From CAZBEA01 sp964490835 (lineage in GTDB: Bacteria > Patescibacteriota > Microgenomatia > Levybacterales > GWA1-39-11): a DNA stretch of 24,234 nucleotides. The stretch spans positions 1-24,234 of the forward strand of contig CAZBEA010000010.1 of NCBI GenBank assembly GCA_964490835.1, written 5' to 3'. This document shows positions 8,104 to 15,618 of this stretch, piece by piece. Below the pieces are notes generated by a model. It was not told the origin of the DNA. It ran no database searches and saw only the letters and a program-made list of their open reading frames with translations. Position 1 is the first letter of the stretch. Every line of letters begins with the position of its first letter. Both the position numbers and the translations under genes were made by a program.

Positions 8104-9465
8104 ATGGCCAAGGACATATCATTTGTTTGTTCGAATTGTGGGTACGATAGTAAAAAGTGGTACGGAAAGTGTCCCGAGTGCGGGGAGTGGAATACATTCA
8201 AAGAATTCAAAATACCCATCACATCCGTTCGGGGCAAGCCGGTGATTTCATCTGCGCGATCCGAAAGCCAGTTAATTATTCCTAAAAAACTTTCAGAGAT
8301 TAATATTTCTGATACGAAAAGACTTTCTACGGGTTTTGGTGAGTTTGATCGTGTCTTAGGTGGGGTATCATCCGGTAAAGACGTCGATCAGGGAATCGTG
8401 CCGGGATCGATAATTCTTCTTTCCGGAGATCCTGGAGTCGGAAAATCAACGGTTCTACTTCAAGTCGCCTTCAACGTTTCAAATTCAGGCAAAAAGGTAT
8501 TGTATGTATCAGGCGAAGAATCTGATGGCCAGATACGGCTAAGAGCAGAGCGAGTGAATACCGGTAAAAAATTTCCCGATGCATTTTTCCTTCTTGCCGA
8601 TACCAATATTGATGAAATTAGTGCTGTCATTCAAAAAGATTCGTACGATCTTGTTATTTTGGATTCGATTCAGACTGTTGTGTCAGAAAATCTTCCCGGA
8701 CTTCCAGGATCAATTGCGCAAGTTAGATTTATCACGAGTCAATTAGTCCAGTTGGGCAAAACACTTCAAGTTCCAATTATTTTAGTGGGTCATGTTACAA
8801 AGGAAGGAAACGTCGCGGGTCCCATGACGTTATCTCATATGGTCGATACGGTTTTATACCTTGAAGGTGAGAGTATTAGTGGAACGCGGATTCTCAGATG
8901 TCACAAAAATAGATTTGGGGACACTACCGAGGTTGGGATATTTGTTATGGATGAAAAAGGACTCGTAGAATTATCCGATGCGTCATCTTTTTTTATTGAT
9001 AAATCTACAAAAAAAATTCCCGGTGCATGTTTTACCGTCATTTTAGAGGGGACAAGGCCTCTGGTTCTTGAGATTCAGGCGCTCACCGTTCCGACGGGTC
9101 TTTCTTTTCCCAGGCGCACGGCGCTTGGAATAAGCGATAAAAAGCTTGAAATTTTACTCGCGATCCTTCAGAAGCACGCGCGGCTTCCGCTCGATAGGCT
9201 CGATGTCTATGTCAATGTTGCGGGTGGAATGACAATTCGCGAACCAGCAGTGGATCTGGCTGTGTGTCTTGCAATCGCCTCAAGCGTGAAAGGAAAAATA
9301 TTAAAGGATGTAGTGGCGTGTGGAGAAGTAGGGCTTTTGGGCGAAATAAAACCAGTGACAAATCTGGAAAAAAGAAAAAAGGAGGCCCACAAATTCGGTT
9401 TTAAAGCCTTACTTTCCTTTGAATCGGCACAAGAACTTGCTATACTGTTACAAAAGGTTGTATGA
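8104..9465 (+). CDS. radA: DNA repair protein RadA (Sms)
   Basis: 453 residues, the usual family length. There is an N-terminal four-Cys zinc finger (C9, C12, C23, C26), a RecA-like ATPase with Walker A G-D-P-G-V-G-K-S-T (108-116) and Walker B L-V-I-L-D (183-187), and the RadA-specific K-N-R-F-G motif at 268-272. A C-terminal Lon-protease-like domain (about 300-453) carries the conserved G-G-M-T-I-R-E-P-A-V-D-L-A segment. RadA is a hexameric branch-migration motor in recombinational repair. A short insertion (SSGKDVDQG) sits just before Walker A. The stop overlaps the start of the PIN-TRAM gene (ATGA), implying translational coupling. A TAAATT box five bases before the ATG could serve as a near-leaderless promoter, but its -35 is weak. 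Confidence 0.96.
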   Translation: MAKDISFVCSNCGYDSKKWYGKCPECGEWNTFKEFKIPITSVRGKPVISSARSESQLIIPKKLSEINISDTKRLSTGFGEFDRVLGGVSSGKDVDQGIVPGSIILLSGDPGVGKSTVLLQVAFNVSNSGKKVLYVSGEESDGQIRLRAERVNTGKKFPDAFFLLADTNIDEISAVIQKDSYDLVILDSIQTVVSENLPGLPGSIAQVRFITSQLVQLGKTLQVPIILVGHVTKEGNVAGPMTLSHMVDTVLYLEGESISGTRILRCHKNRFGDTTEVGIFVMDEKGLVELSDASSFFIDKSTKKIPGACFTVILEGTRPLVLEIQALTVPTGLSFPRRTALGISDKKLEILLAILQKHARLPLDRLDVYVNVAGGMTIREPAVDLAVCLAIASSVKGKILKDVVACGEVGLLGEIKPVTNLEKRKKEAHKFGFKALLSFESAQELAILLQKVV

Positions 9466-10219
9466 AGAAAAAACAAAAACCGGAACAAAAAAGCACACAA
9501 AAAGTACCCGTATCTCGGGTAATNNNNNNNNNNAGAAAGTCATTTTGCAGATTGCAGATGAGGTCGGAAAAAGAGTGGCAAGTACCATTACGCGGTCGCG
9601 CAATCAAGAAAAAGAAGACCAAGTACTAACGACGCCAAAAGTTTTGGATACGTCAGCAATTATCGACGGAAGAATATTTGACTTGATCCGAATGGGGATA
9701 TTCTATGGTGATTTTGTAGTGCTCGAAAGCGTTTTGGGTGAACTCAAATCAATCGCAGATTCAAAAGATCCGTTGAAAAAAGAACGCGGGAGAAGGGCAT
9801 TGGGCGATCTTGAGAAAGCCAAAAAGCTTAAAGATTCAAAATTTTACGTGATCACAAGTTCTAAAAAAGAGCTTGCAGTAGACGATCAAGTGGTCGAATT
9901 TGCAAAAAGGAAAAAAGGAAGAGTATTAACCTGTGATTACAATCTGTCTCAAAAAGCCAAAATTGAGGATGTGGTTTCGATTAACCTCTACGAAATGGCA
10001 AATGTATTAAAGACAAATGCACTTCCGGGTGAAGAATTCTATGTGAAAATCATCCAAAAAGGGAAAGGTAAGGGACAGGGTGTCGGGTATTTGCCCGATG
10101 GAACAATGATTGTAGTCGAGGATGGATCGAATCAACTCGGAAATACGATACGTATCATGATCTCAAGAATTCTCCAGACGGACACAGGTAAAATACTCTT
10201 CGCCACGATCAAAAATTAA
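9462..10219 (+). CDS. PIN-TRAM domain protein (YacL-like), interrupted by scaffold gap
   Basis: The likely start is the ATG at 9462, overlapping the radA stop as ATGA. It gives a basic N-terminus (M-K-K-K-Q-K-P-E-Q-K-S) up to the run of Ns at 9524-9533. After the gap the protein continues in another frame: about 30 residues, then a PIN nuclease domain with V-L-D-T-S-A-I-I-D-G-R, an E in V-L-G-E-L, D-D-Q-V-V and T-C-D-Y-N-L (the four acidic positions expected for metal binding), followed by a C-terminal TRAM-like RNA-binding domain (about the last 65 residues). The frame difference shows that ten Ns is not the true gap size. YacL-type proteins often have N-terminal membrane helices; whether these lie in the missing bases cannot be seen. 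Probable RNA-acting nuclease. Confidence 0.85.
9524..9533. other. scaffold gap (10 N)
   Basis: Ten unknown bases inside the 5' part of the PIN-TRAM gene. The reading frame before the gap (ATG 9462) and after it are compatible only if the real number of bases is 11 or differs from 11 by a multiple of three, so the ten Ns are a placeholder. Confidence 0.95.
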
Positions 10220-10223
10220 CCCC

Positions 10224-10252
10224 TTTTCAAATTAAATATGTGTGTATATAAT
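10224..10252 (+). promoter_or_regulatory. promoter of pyruvate kinase
   Basis: TTTTCA (10224-10229), a 17-base spacer and a perfect TATAAT (10247-10252). It begins five bases after the PIN-TRAM stop. The predicted start near 10259 gives a leader of about 55 bases, unusually long for this window. Confidence 0.7.
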
Positions 10253-10262
10253 ACTATTTGGT

Positions 10263-10304
10263 CTGAATCCACAAATCCCCAAGTGGGTTCTTTTTTTGGT
10301 TCAG
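10263..10304 (+). promoter_or_regulatory. structured pyk leader, possible attenuator
   Basis: CTGAATCC (10263-10270) pairs with GGTTCAG (10298-10304), seven pairs with one bulged T. Inside is a small CCC-GGG hairpin (10278-10287) followed by TTCTTTTTTT (10288-10297). A hairpin plus T-run between the promoter and the start codon resembles a transcription attenuator. Stem stability is modest. An alternative role is terminating read-through from upstream. Confidence 0.4.
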
Positions 10305-10314
10305 GCTCATAAAA

Positions 10315-11766
10315 ATGAAAAAATTAACTAAAATTGTTGCAACTATTGGGCCATCGTCTGAGGATCCGAAGATTTTAAAAAGCCTGTTGGTTTCGGGCGT
10401 TGATGTGGTTCGATTCAATCTCAAGCACAACGAAATAGCATGGCATGCCAATCTCGTTGATACGGTAAAAAATCTTGCTAGCGAACTCGAACTTTCAATC
10501 GGAACCCTTATCGATCTTCAGGGTCCTGAAATACGAACAAGAGTGTATGTAAACGACGGAGAGATTGCCCTGAAGATAGGCGACAAAGTTACGCTTTCAT
10601 CTGAAAAAGAACCCAAAGCCAAAAACACCTTTACAGTAACTCAGCCCGAGGTGCTCGGGTATCTTGAGAAGGATCAAAAAGTCGTCGTAGATGACGGTAG
10701 ATTGCATTTTATAGTCGAGCGAGCTGGGAAAGATACGGTTATTCTTATTTCTCTTTCTGATGGCGTTTTGAAAAACCGTAAAACGATGAATATTCCCGGT
10801 GCGCTTTTCCCATTGCCGGTTCTCAATGAAAAAGATCTTGAGGCGATTGAGATGGCCTCAACCCACCATGTCGACTTTATTGCGCTCTCATTTGTGCGAA
10901 CAGCTGAGGACATATTAACCTTGAAAAAAGTAATGGAAGAGAAGGGTGTTGACGCACGGGTTATCTCAAAAATCGAAACCCAATCCGCCCTGGACAACTT
11001 GGACGAAATAGTTGCCGCATCGGAGGGAATAATGGTCGCGCGGGGAGATTTGGGTGTAGAGATTCCTATGGAGCAGGTTCCATTTTATCAAAAAGAGATT
11101 ATCAAAAAGTGCATGGAGCGCGGAATCCCCGTAATTACCGCTACCCAGATGTTGCATTCTATGATCGAGCGACCATATCCAACACGCGCCGAAGTCTCGG
11201 ATATTGCAAATGCGGCATACGACTTTACGGATGCTGTTATGTTGTCTGAGGAAACTGCAGCCGGAAAATATCCGCTTGAGGCGGTAAATACTCAATCACA
11301 GACTGTTGCTTTCAGCGAAAAAAGAGTTGCCATCTCAGATACAAGATCTTTGTATGATTATTTCATTCGCGGATGCGAGGAAATGCTGTGTGACAGCGCG
11401 TATAATATGTGTTTGCAGCTTCAGCTTCAAGAGCAGGCAATTGGTGGATTTATCGTTTTCACTCAGACAGGGCGTACGGCGCGTAAATTGTCACGTTACC
11501 GCCCCAAGTACCCGATCTTTGTTTTCGCTCCCGATAAGAAAGTTCGTGACCAAATGGCGATAAATTATGGAACGTACGCATTTGTGCAGCCAAAAGTATT
11601 TAAAGAAAATACTGCCGTTAGAATGGAGCAGATGCAAAATGCCATATCGTTTCTTCGTAAAAAAGGACTCATCACCCAAGACAAACACTACATTCTTCTC
11701 TATGGGGACTCGTGGATGGTAGCGGGTGGAACCTCGACCATTAAAATCATTGCTCCTCAGGAATAG
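10315..11766 (+). CDS. pyk: pyruvate kinase
   Basis: Transfers phosphate from phosphoenolpyruvate to ADP, the last ATP-yielding step of glycolysis. 483 residues, normal bacterial length. Recognised by K-I-V-A-T-I-G-P (6-13), D-L-Q-G-P-E-I-R-T (67-75), catalytic K219 with E221 in I-S-K-I-E-T, A-R-G-D-L-G-V-E (242-249), T-A-T-Q-M-L (275-280), the P-T-R-A-E-V-S-D-I-A-N-A stretch and M-L-S-E-E-T-A. Unusual residues: the metal and K-site motif N-F-S-H-G is N-L-K-H-N here (35-39), placing Lys where the K-coordinating Ser normally stands, while the Glu typical of K-dependent enzymes (E72) is kept. The C-terminal domain is complete and includes a T-Q-T-G-R-T-A-R segment like the effector-site loop. 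It starts ATG-AAA-AAA-TTA with no Shine-Dalgarno sequence. Confidence 0.96.
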   Translation: MKKLTKIVATIGPSSEDPKILKSLLVSGVDVVRFNLKHNEIAWHANLVDTVKNLASELELSIGTLIDLQGPEIRTRVYVNDGEIALKIGDKVTLSSEKEPKAKNTFTVTQPEVLGYLEKDQKVVVDDGRLHFIVERAGKDTVILISLSDGVLKNRKTMNIPGALFPLPVLNEKDLEAIEMASTHHVDFIALSFVRTAEDILTLKKVMEEKGVDARVISKIETQSALDNLDEIVAASEGIMVARGDLGVEIPMEQVPFYQKEIIKKCMERGIPVITATQMLHSMIERPYPTRAEVSDIANAAYDFTDAVMLSEETAAGKYPLEAVNTQSQTVAFSEKRVAISDTRSLYDYFIRGCEEMLCDSAYNMCLQLQLQEQAIGGFIVFTQTGRTARKLSRYRPKYPIFVFAPDKKVRDQMAINYGTYAFVQPKVFKENTAVRMEQMQNAISFLRKKGLITQDKHYILLYGDSWMVAGGTSTIKIIAPQE

Positions 11767-11865
11767 TTTTGGTTAGTCACTTCGTAACGAAAGGATGTTT
11801 GTTCAGTAGGATAACAACGCTTCTCAATTTTTTCTTTTAAGACACATTGTTTGGTTTATTTGCCA

Positions 11866-11957
11866 CAAAAAACCCCGAGATTGTGGGATCTTCGGAAGGT
11901 GAGGATGCCTGCCCAACATCCCCACCATACCAAGACCTCACGTATCTCGGGGTCTTT
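11866..11957 (-). ncRNA. candidate structured RNA, pseudoknot-like, of unknown class
   Basis: A closing stem of nine perfect pairs (CCCCGAGAT 11873-11881 with ATCTCGGGG 11944-11952) encloses two nested-crossing helices: GTGGGAT (11883-11889) with ATCCCCAC (11918-11925), and GTGAGG (11899-11904) with CCTCAC (11936-11941). The order a-b-a'-b' is that of an H-type pseudoknot. A local GGATG/CATCC hairpin (11903-11921) is an alternative. On the minus strand the closing stem is followed directly by six Ts (11867-11872), so a minus-strand transcript of about 90 bases ending there is favoured. It does not match SRP RNA, tmRNA, RNase P or riboswitch consensus motifs that I know. It lies 100 bases after pyk, so a bidirectional terminator is the simplest alternative. 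Confidence 0.5.
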
Positions 11958-12044
11958 AGGTCAAAAGGCAAAGGGAGTGGGTTAATACATGAAAAATGAA
12001 GCAAATTGGCGCTAAATGATAACATTTGGCCTCATCATTTTTCC

Positions 12045-12076
12045 TTGACAAGAAGGTTTCTGTTTTGATACCTTCT
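12045..12076 (+). promoter_or_regulatory. possible promoter with overlapping inverted repeat
   Basis: A perfect -35 TTGACA (12045-12050) is followed after 18 bases by TACCTT (12069-12074), a poor -10. A perfect 7-bp inverted repeat, AGAAGGT (12051-12057) and ACCTTCT (12070-12076), fills the spacer and covers the -10, the position of a repressor operator. Alternatively it is the first hairpin of the RNA that follows. Confidence 0.35.
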
Positions 12077-12080
12077 ATAT

Positions 12081-12192
12081 CATTGTATTAGTCTTATCCT
12101 GCCTTAAGACTATATACGAAACTTTCATAAAAGAGCATTGCTTATCGTACAAAGGTTTTATTATCACGTAGCGAAAGCGATGCTCTTTTTTT
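12081..12192 (+). ncRNA. candidate small RNA with intrinsic terminator
   Basis: Two hairpins follow the promoter-like sequence. The first is AGTCTTA (12090-12096) with TAAGACT (12105-12111) around an 8-base loop. The second is a 14-pair stem (12130-12143 with 12175-12188, one G-U pair) whose right arm runs into seven Ts (12186-12192). No reading frame of note is inside. Such a long near-perfect stem with a T-tail is a good Rho-independent terminator and would end a small RNA of roughly 110 bases. The loop of about 31 bases is long for a plain terminator. Confidence 0.45.
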
Positions 12193-12242
12193 AAAAAGCC
12201 TAAAAATTTGCCTAAATTTTTAATGTTCGATCGATTCAGTGC

Positions 12243-12386
12243 CTAGCTGAATACAATCGGTATTGAAACTCCAATTTTATTCATCTTCTGTATTTGTTGT
12301 TTTCCTATATTCTCTATAGAAATTTGATAATAATCCTTCATAGTTGAAGTCTTTTTTACCCTCAGAATTTTTTTGATGAGTTTCAT
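12243..12386 (-). CDS. small leaderless gene, 47 residues, unknown function
   Basis: An ATG at 12386 opens a 47-codon frame ending in TAG at 12243-12245. The predicted protein is basic at its start (M-K-L-I-K-K-I-L-R-V-K-K) and then polar, with two internal Met residues and many Lys, Ile and Gln; it has no membrane helix and no recognised family. The reason to believe it is the upstream DNA: TTGCAG, 17 bases, TATACT, exactly six bases, ATG. This is the same geometry as in the confirmed leaderless-type genes of this window. It lies alone in an otherwise gene-poor stretch, divergent from galE. Chance occurrence in AT-rich DNA remains possible. Confidence 0.45.
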   Translation of the reverse strand: MKLIKKILRVKKTSTMKDYYQISIENIGKQQIQKMNKIGVSIPIVFS

Positions 12387-12392
12387 AAAAGT

Positions 12393-12421
12393 AGTATAGC
12401 ACAGCTTTCTTTTTGCTGCAA
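12393..12421 (-). promoter_or_regulatory. leaderless-type promoter of the 47-residue gene
   Basis: Minus strand TTGCAG (12416-12421), a 17-base spacer, TATACT (12393-12398), six bases, ATG. Only a small -35 deviation from consensus. Confidence 0.5.
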
Positions 12422-12426
12422 CCTAT

Positions 12427-12548
12427 AGAAAATTACCCACCATAAAACCATAGACCTATAATTATACTATTTAATTTTATATTGCTATATCAATCTATTT
12501 TAAATTAATGAAAAAAATGTGGATAACTATGTTGGAAAAAAATAGTAC
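12427..12548. other. AT-rich intergenic stretch with one DnaA-box match
   Basis: Very AT-rich spacer between the small minus-strand gene and galE. TGTGGATAA at 12518-12526 is a perfect consensus DnaA box (TTATCCACA on the minus strand). No second perfect box, no dnaA or dnaN nearby and no other origin features were seen. A lone TTGACA (12549-12554) follows without a matching -10. Confidence 0.3.
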
Positions 12549-12572
12549 TTGACAAATCTGGTCTCTGGATTC

Positions 12573-12601
12573 TAGACACTCGTTTCAAGATTGGGTACAA
12601 T
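12573..12601 (+). promoter_or_regulatory. leaderless-type promoter of galE
   Basis: TAGACA (12573-12578), a 17-base spacer, TACAAT (12596-12601), then six bases (ACAAAT) and ATG 12608. No room for a ribosome-binding site. Confidence 0.7.
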
Positions 12602-12607
12602 ACAAAT

Positions 12608-13612
12608 ATGGCCAAAATTTTAGTAACAGGTGCAGGAGGATACATTGGATCGGTCGCCGTATCGGAATTTGTGAAAAAGGGACACGAAATAGTTGTGATC
12701 GACAACTTTTCTACCGGATTCAAGCAACCTTTAGAGCTGATACAGGGAGAAGTAGGGCAGGATCGAGTACGGATGTACGACACCGATATAATGAGTGGAA
12801 TTGATGAGGTGTTGAGTAAGGAGCATGGTATCGAGGCTATAGTGCATTATGCGGCTAATTGTTCGGTCGATGAATCGATGAAAGATCCGGCCAAATATTT
12901 CACAAATAATACGCTTACTTCGAACAAACTTTTCACTTCAGCACTTTCGCATGGAATTACAAAGGTTGTGTTCTCATCGACGTGTGCCGTATTTGGCGAA
13001 GCGGAATACGTGCCACTCGACGAAGAGCATCCGACGAACCCTGCCAATCCGTACGGGGCTTCAAAAAGAATGACCGAGCAAATGCTTTTTTGGTACAGGA
13101 ATGTAGGGTTGAAATCGGTAATTCTCAGATACTTTAACGTCTGTGGCGCAACGGATGACGGCAAAATTGGTGATAGCAAAAAACCCTCTGTTCACTTGGT
13201 CCAAAATGCCGTACGGGGAGCGCTCGGAATCGAGCCCTTCAGACTCACGTGCGGGACATTTGATACTCCGGACGGCAGTCCGATTCGCGACTATGTAAAT
13301 GTTATCGATCTGAATCGGGCACATAATCTAGCGCTTGATTACCTATTAAATAATGGTGAAAGTGAAATATTTAATCTCGGAACAGGCACAGGGAACTCTG
13401 TTCTTGAAATTGTGAAAAAAGTTGAAGAATTAACAGGTGGTACTCTTCCTCTTGATCGGGGTGAGGCAAGAAAGGGCGAATACGCAACAATGATCGCTTC
13501 AATTGAAAAGGCTGGTAAAGTTCTCGGGTGGAAGCCGGAGCACACGCTCGAAGATAGTATCAAATCTTCAATTACGTGGTACAAAGCGCATCCCAACGGG
13601 TGGGATTACTAG
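12608..13612 (+). CDS. galE: UDP-glucose 4-epimerase
   Basis: 334-residue extended short-chain dehydrogenase. The NAD-binding motif G-A-G-G-Y-I-G-S is at 8-15. The catalytic triad is S124 (in F-S-S-T-C), Y149 and K153 (Y-G-A-S-K), at the same numbers as in E. coli GalE. The G-S-P-I-R-D-Y-V-x-V-x-D-L segment typical of GalE is also present. It interconverts UDP-glucose and UDP-galactose in the cytosol. Convergent with the glycosyltransferase operon (seven bases between stops), so it probably supplies nucleotide sugars for those transferases. Epimerases of this family can also act on UDP-GlcNAc or UDP-glucuronate, so the exact substrate is not fixed by sequence alone. Confidence 0.9.
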   Translation: MAKILVTGAGGYIGSVAVSEFVKKGHEIVVIDNFSTGFKQPLELIQGEVGQDRVRMYDTDIMSGIDEVLSKEHGIEAIVHYAANCSVDESMKDPAKYFTNNTLTSNKLFTSALSHGITKVVFSSTCAVFGEAEYVPLDEEHPTNPANPYGASKRMTEQMLFWYRNVGLKSVILRYFNVCGATDDGKIGDSKKPSVHLVQNAVRGALGIEPFRLTCGTFDTPDGSPIRDYVNVIDLNRAHNLALDYLLNNGESEIFNLGTGTGNSVLEIVKKVEELTGGTLPLDRGEARKGEYATMIASIEKAGKVLGWKPEHTLEDSIKSSITWYKAHPNGWDY

Positions 13613-13619
13613 ATTGCGT

Positions 13620-14786
13620 CTATTTTGAAGAAAGAACCTGTTTTAGAATAAATTCTTTGTATTGTCTTGCGATTTTTTCCCACGAATAATTCTCAACGAC
13701 CCATTTACGCGCTTCATCTGCGTATTTTTGACGGGTTGATCTGCTTCTAAGCATAATTAAAAGCGCTTTTTTAACAGAATTCACAGTTGGTTTCTTAATC
13801 AAAATCCCGGTTTTTTTATTAATAATTTCATGCGTTCCACCCATGTCTGTTGCAATAATTGCACATTTGGAAGCAGCTGCTTCGAGTAGTACATTCGGAA
13901 ATCCCTCATGATGAAGCGAAGGATGAACCAGGATATCGGTTTTGGACAGCAGTTCTGCGACTTGAGTTTTGTTGAGAGAGCCAAGAAAGATGATTCTTTT
14001 ATTTTCGTGTTGTGAGAGCTTTTTGTACTCTGAACCGGTTCCTGCGAACAGTACGTACATGTTTTTTTTGGTTTTCAAAATATCCAGTGCAGCCTCAAGT
14101 AAAATTTGCGGACCCTTGGAATAAATCATACGTCCCACGAATGTTACGACGATGTCAGTATCTCCAAATGTTTGGTTTGAAAAGGAAAGGGTCCTGGTTT
14201 TTGTATGACGTGCTTTATTAAAATCTTTTACATTGACTCCACCATAGATTACGCTTGTGTCTTTCAAACCAAGACGTGAGAGAAACTTCTGAGTGGTTTG
14301 ATTTGTTACGGTGATAAAATCATACGGTTTAATCAAACTTGGAACTAAAAAACGATCAATTACGTAAGAAATGTTGTTGACAAGAAATGATTCATGAACC
14401 GGATGAGAAGAGCAGTGGTCTGTGAGAACCGATTTCGTCTTGAAGGTTTTGGCTATCCATGGAGTCCACCATGAGGTTTCAAAAAATCGCGTGTGGGAAT
14501 TGATGAGATCATACCTGTTTTTTTTGAAGAGTCTTTTTAAGGTTCGGATTAGCTCGATATAATTTGGAAGGGCAAATTGCCCGGGAAGAATTTGCAGAGT
14601 CGGAATTCGGTAGATCGTAAACCCCCGGTATTTTTCAACTCTCTTTGCGCCATCTGTGTTGTAGCATAATACATCCACCTTCACGTCTTTATTCTGTCTC
14701 ATGAGAGTATAGTGAAGCTCCTCAGCATATTGTTGGCTTCCGCCTTTGTGAGGGTAAAAATACGGACTAACAAGAAGAATTCTCAT
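13620..14786 (-). CDS. glycosyltransferase family 4 (GT-B)
   Basis: 388 residues. The N-terminal domain starts with a strand and glycine-rich loop (R-I-L-L-V-S-P-Y-F-Y-P-H-K-G-G). The C-terminal nucleotide-sugar domain has F-V-G-R-M-I-Y-S-K-G-P and the E-x7-E signature H-E-G-F-P-N-V-L-L-E-A, followed by an I-I-A-T-D-M-G-G-T-H-E-I stretch. This is the classic GT4 layout of retaining sugar transferases used in lipid-linked glycan or polysaccharide assembly; donor and acceptor cannot be told. It is the last gene of the minus-strand operon, eight bases after the GT2 gene, and no transmembrane helix is evident. Confidence 0.9.
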   Translation of the reverse strand: MRILLVSPYFYPHKGGSQQYAEELHYTLMRQNKDVKVDVLCYNTDGAKRVEKYRGFTIYRIPTLQILPGQFALPNYIELIRTLKRLFKKNRYDLINSHTRFFETSWWTPWIAKTFKTKSVLTDHCSSHPVHESFLVNNISYVIDRFLVPSLIKPYDFITVTNQTTQKFLSRLGLKDTSVIYGGVNVKDFNKARHTKTRTLSFSNQTFGDTDIVVTFVGRMIYSKGPQILLEAALDILKTKKNMYVLFAGTGSEYKKLSQHENKRIIFLGSLNKTQVAELLSKTDILVHPSLHHEGFPNVLLEAAASKCAIIATDMGGTHEIINKKTGILIKKPTVNSVKKALLIMLRSRSTRQKYADEARKWVVENYSWEKIARQYKEFILKQVLSSK

Positions 14787-14794
14787 AAATAATC

Positions 14795-15583
14795 TTAGGC
14801 TAGAAAAAGCTGAGTGAATTTGCGCGAGAACCCTTTTCTGGCATAGGAAATGGTATGAAGCGTGTATGCAATTTGTTGGCGTGTAGCGTGCGCATCGATA
14901 GTCATCCTTCTTCCAATGATATACATTAAATGATCAAGACCCGTCTTCCAAATGTTTTGTTTGGAAAGGCCGTTCAGTCGTACCGCATGAGCGATGTGAT
15001 ATTCGGAAAAATGCACTTGGGGATGCATAAGTGCCGCAAGCTTGATTTCCGGAGAAAAGTTCCAATCTCCCTTGGCGACTTTAATTTTTTTCATAGCATC
15101 GCTTCTCATTGCCCACATTCCGCTTAAAATATCTTTAATTTGATATCCGTAGAGAAGTGAGACCTGAAGATTTAATATTTTAATTCCCAGCTGTCGGGTT
15201 CTTGAAATTGCTCGGTTTTCAGCGAGGGGAAATCTTGAGCATGATACAAAATCGGCACCACTTTTTTCCATATAGGTTACAATATCGTAAATCTTTTCAA
15301 TAGGGTAGGTGTCGTCACCGTCAAGCGCAATAATGATATCACCGGTTGCGTGTTTCATACCGCTTTGGTGAGCGTATCCGTATCCAACCCCGTTCATTTT
15401 TCTTTTCTCACTTATTACTATTGCATGGAAAGTTTGCGCAACCTCGACTGTATTATCTTTAGAATCATTATCTACAACTATGAGTTCATCAATATACGAT
15501 GGTGCTTTAGAAAGCATCGAGTAGAGGGCTGCTTCTTCGTCCCGACAGGGTATGATAACTGATATTTTTTTGTCGTACAACAT
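14795..15583 (-). CDS. glycosyltransferase family 2, dolichol-phosphate-mannose-synthase-like
   Basis: 262 residues with the GT-A fold signature: I-P-C-R-D-E-E (11-17), V-V-D-N-D-S-K-D-N-T (36-45) and the metal-binding D-G-D-D (88-91). The pattern and length resemble polyprenyl-phosphate sugar transferases (DPM1/DPG-type), which make the lipid-linked donors used by GT-C enzymes. A GT-C-like protein is encoded just upstream, so this enzyme may load its donor, which is an inference. No C-terminal membrane helices are evident, so it would be soluble or peripheral. It has its own promoter, whose -35 box adjoins the stop codon of the preceding gene. Confidence 0.88.
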   Translation of the reverse strand: MLYDKKISVIIPCRDEEAALYSMLSKAPSYIDELIVVDNDSKDNTVEVAQTFHAIVISEKRKMNGVGYGYAHQSGMKHATGDIIIALDGDDTYPIEKIYDIVTYMEKSGADFVSCSRFPLAENRAISRTRQLGIKILNLQVSLLYGYQIKDILSGMWAMRSDAMKKIKVAKGDWNFSPEIKLAALMHPQVHFSEYHIAHAVRLNGLSKQNIWKTGLDHLMYIIGRRMTIDAHATRQQIAYTLHTISYARKGFSRKFTQLFLA

Positions 15584-15589
15584 ACGCGA

Positions 15590-15618
15590 ATTATATCATA
15601 AACTATAGGTTATTTCAA
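15590..15618 (-). promoter_or_regulatory. internal leaderless-type promoter of the GT2-GT4 pair
   Basis: Minus strand TTGAAA (15613-15618), a 17-base spacer, a perfect TATAAT (15590-15595), six bases, ATG 15583. It lets the two soluble glycosyltransferases be expressed apart from the membrane genes upstream. Confidence 0.75.

Noticed and set aside
11873..11952. Bacterial small SRP RNA
   Set aside because: A CGGAAGG sequence is present, but the invariant SRP apical loop arrangement (the AGCAG opposite GUCAGG) is not.
12225..12250. tRNA T-loop-like sequence (GTTCGATCGATTC)
   Set aside because: No acceptor, D or anticodon stems can be fitted around it. No tRNA or rRNA gene was found in the window.
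12500..12607. Chromosomal replication origin
   Set aside because: A single perfect DnaA box in AT-rich DNA, with no cluster of boxes and no dnaA, dnaN or related genes in the window.
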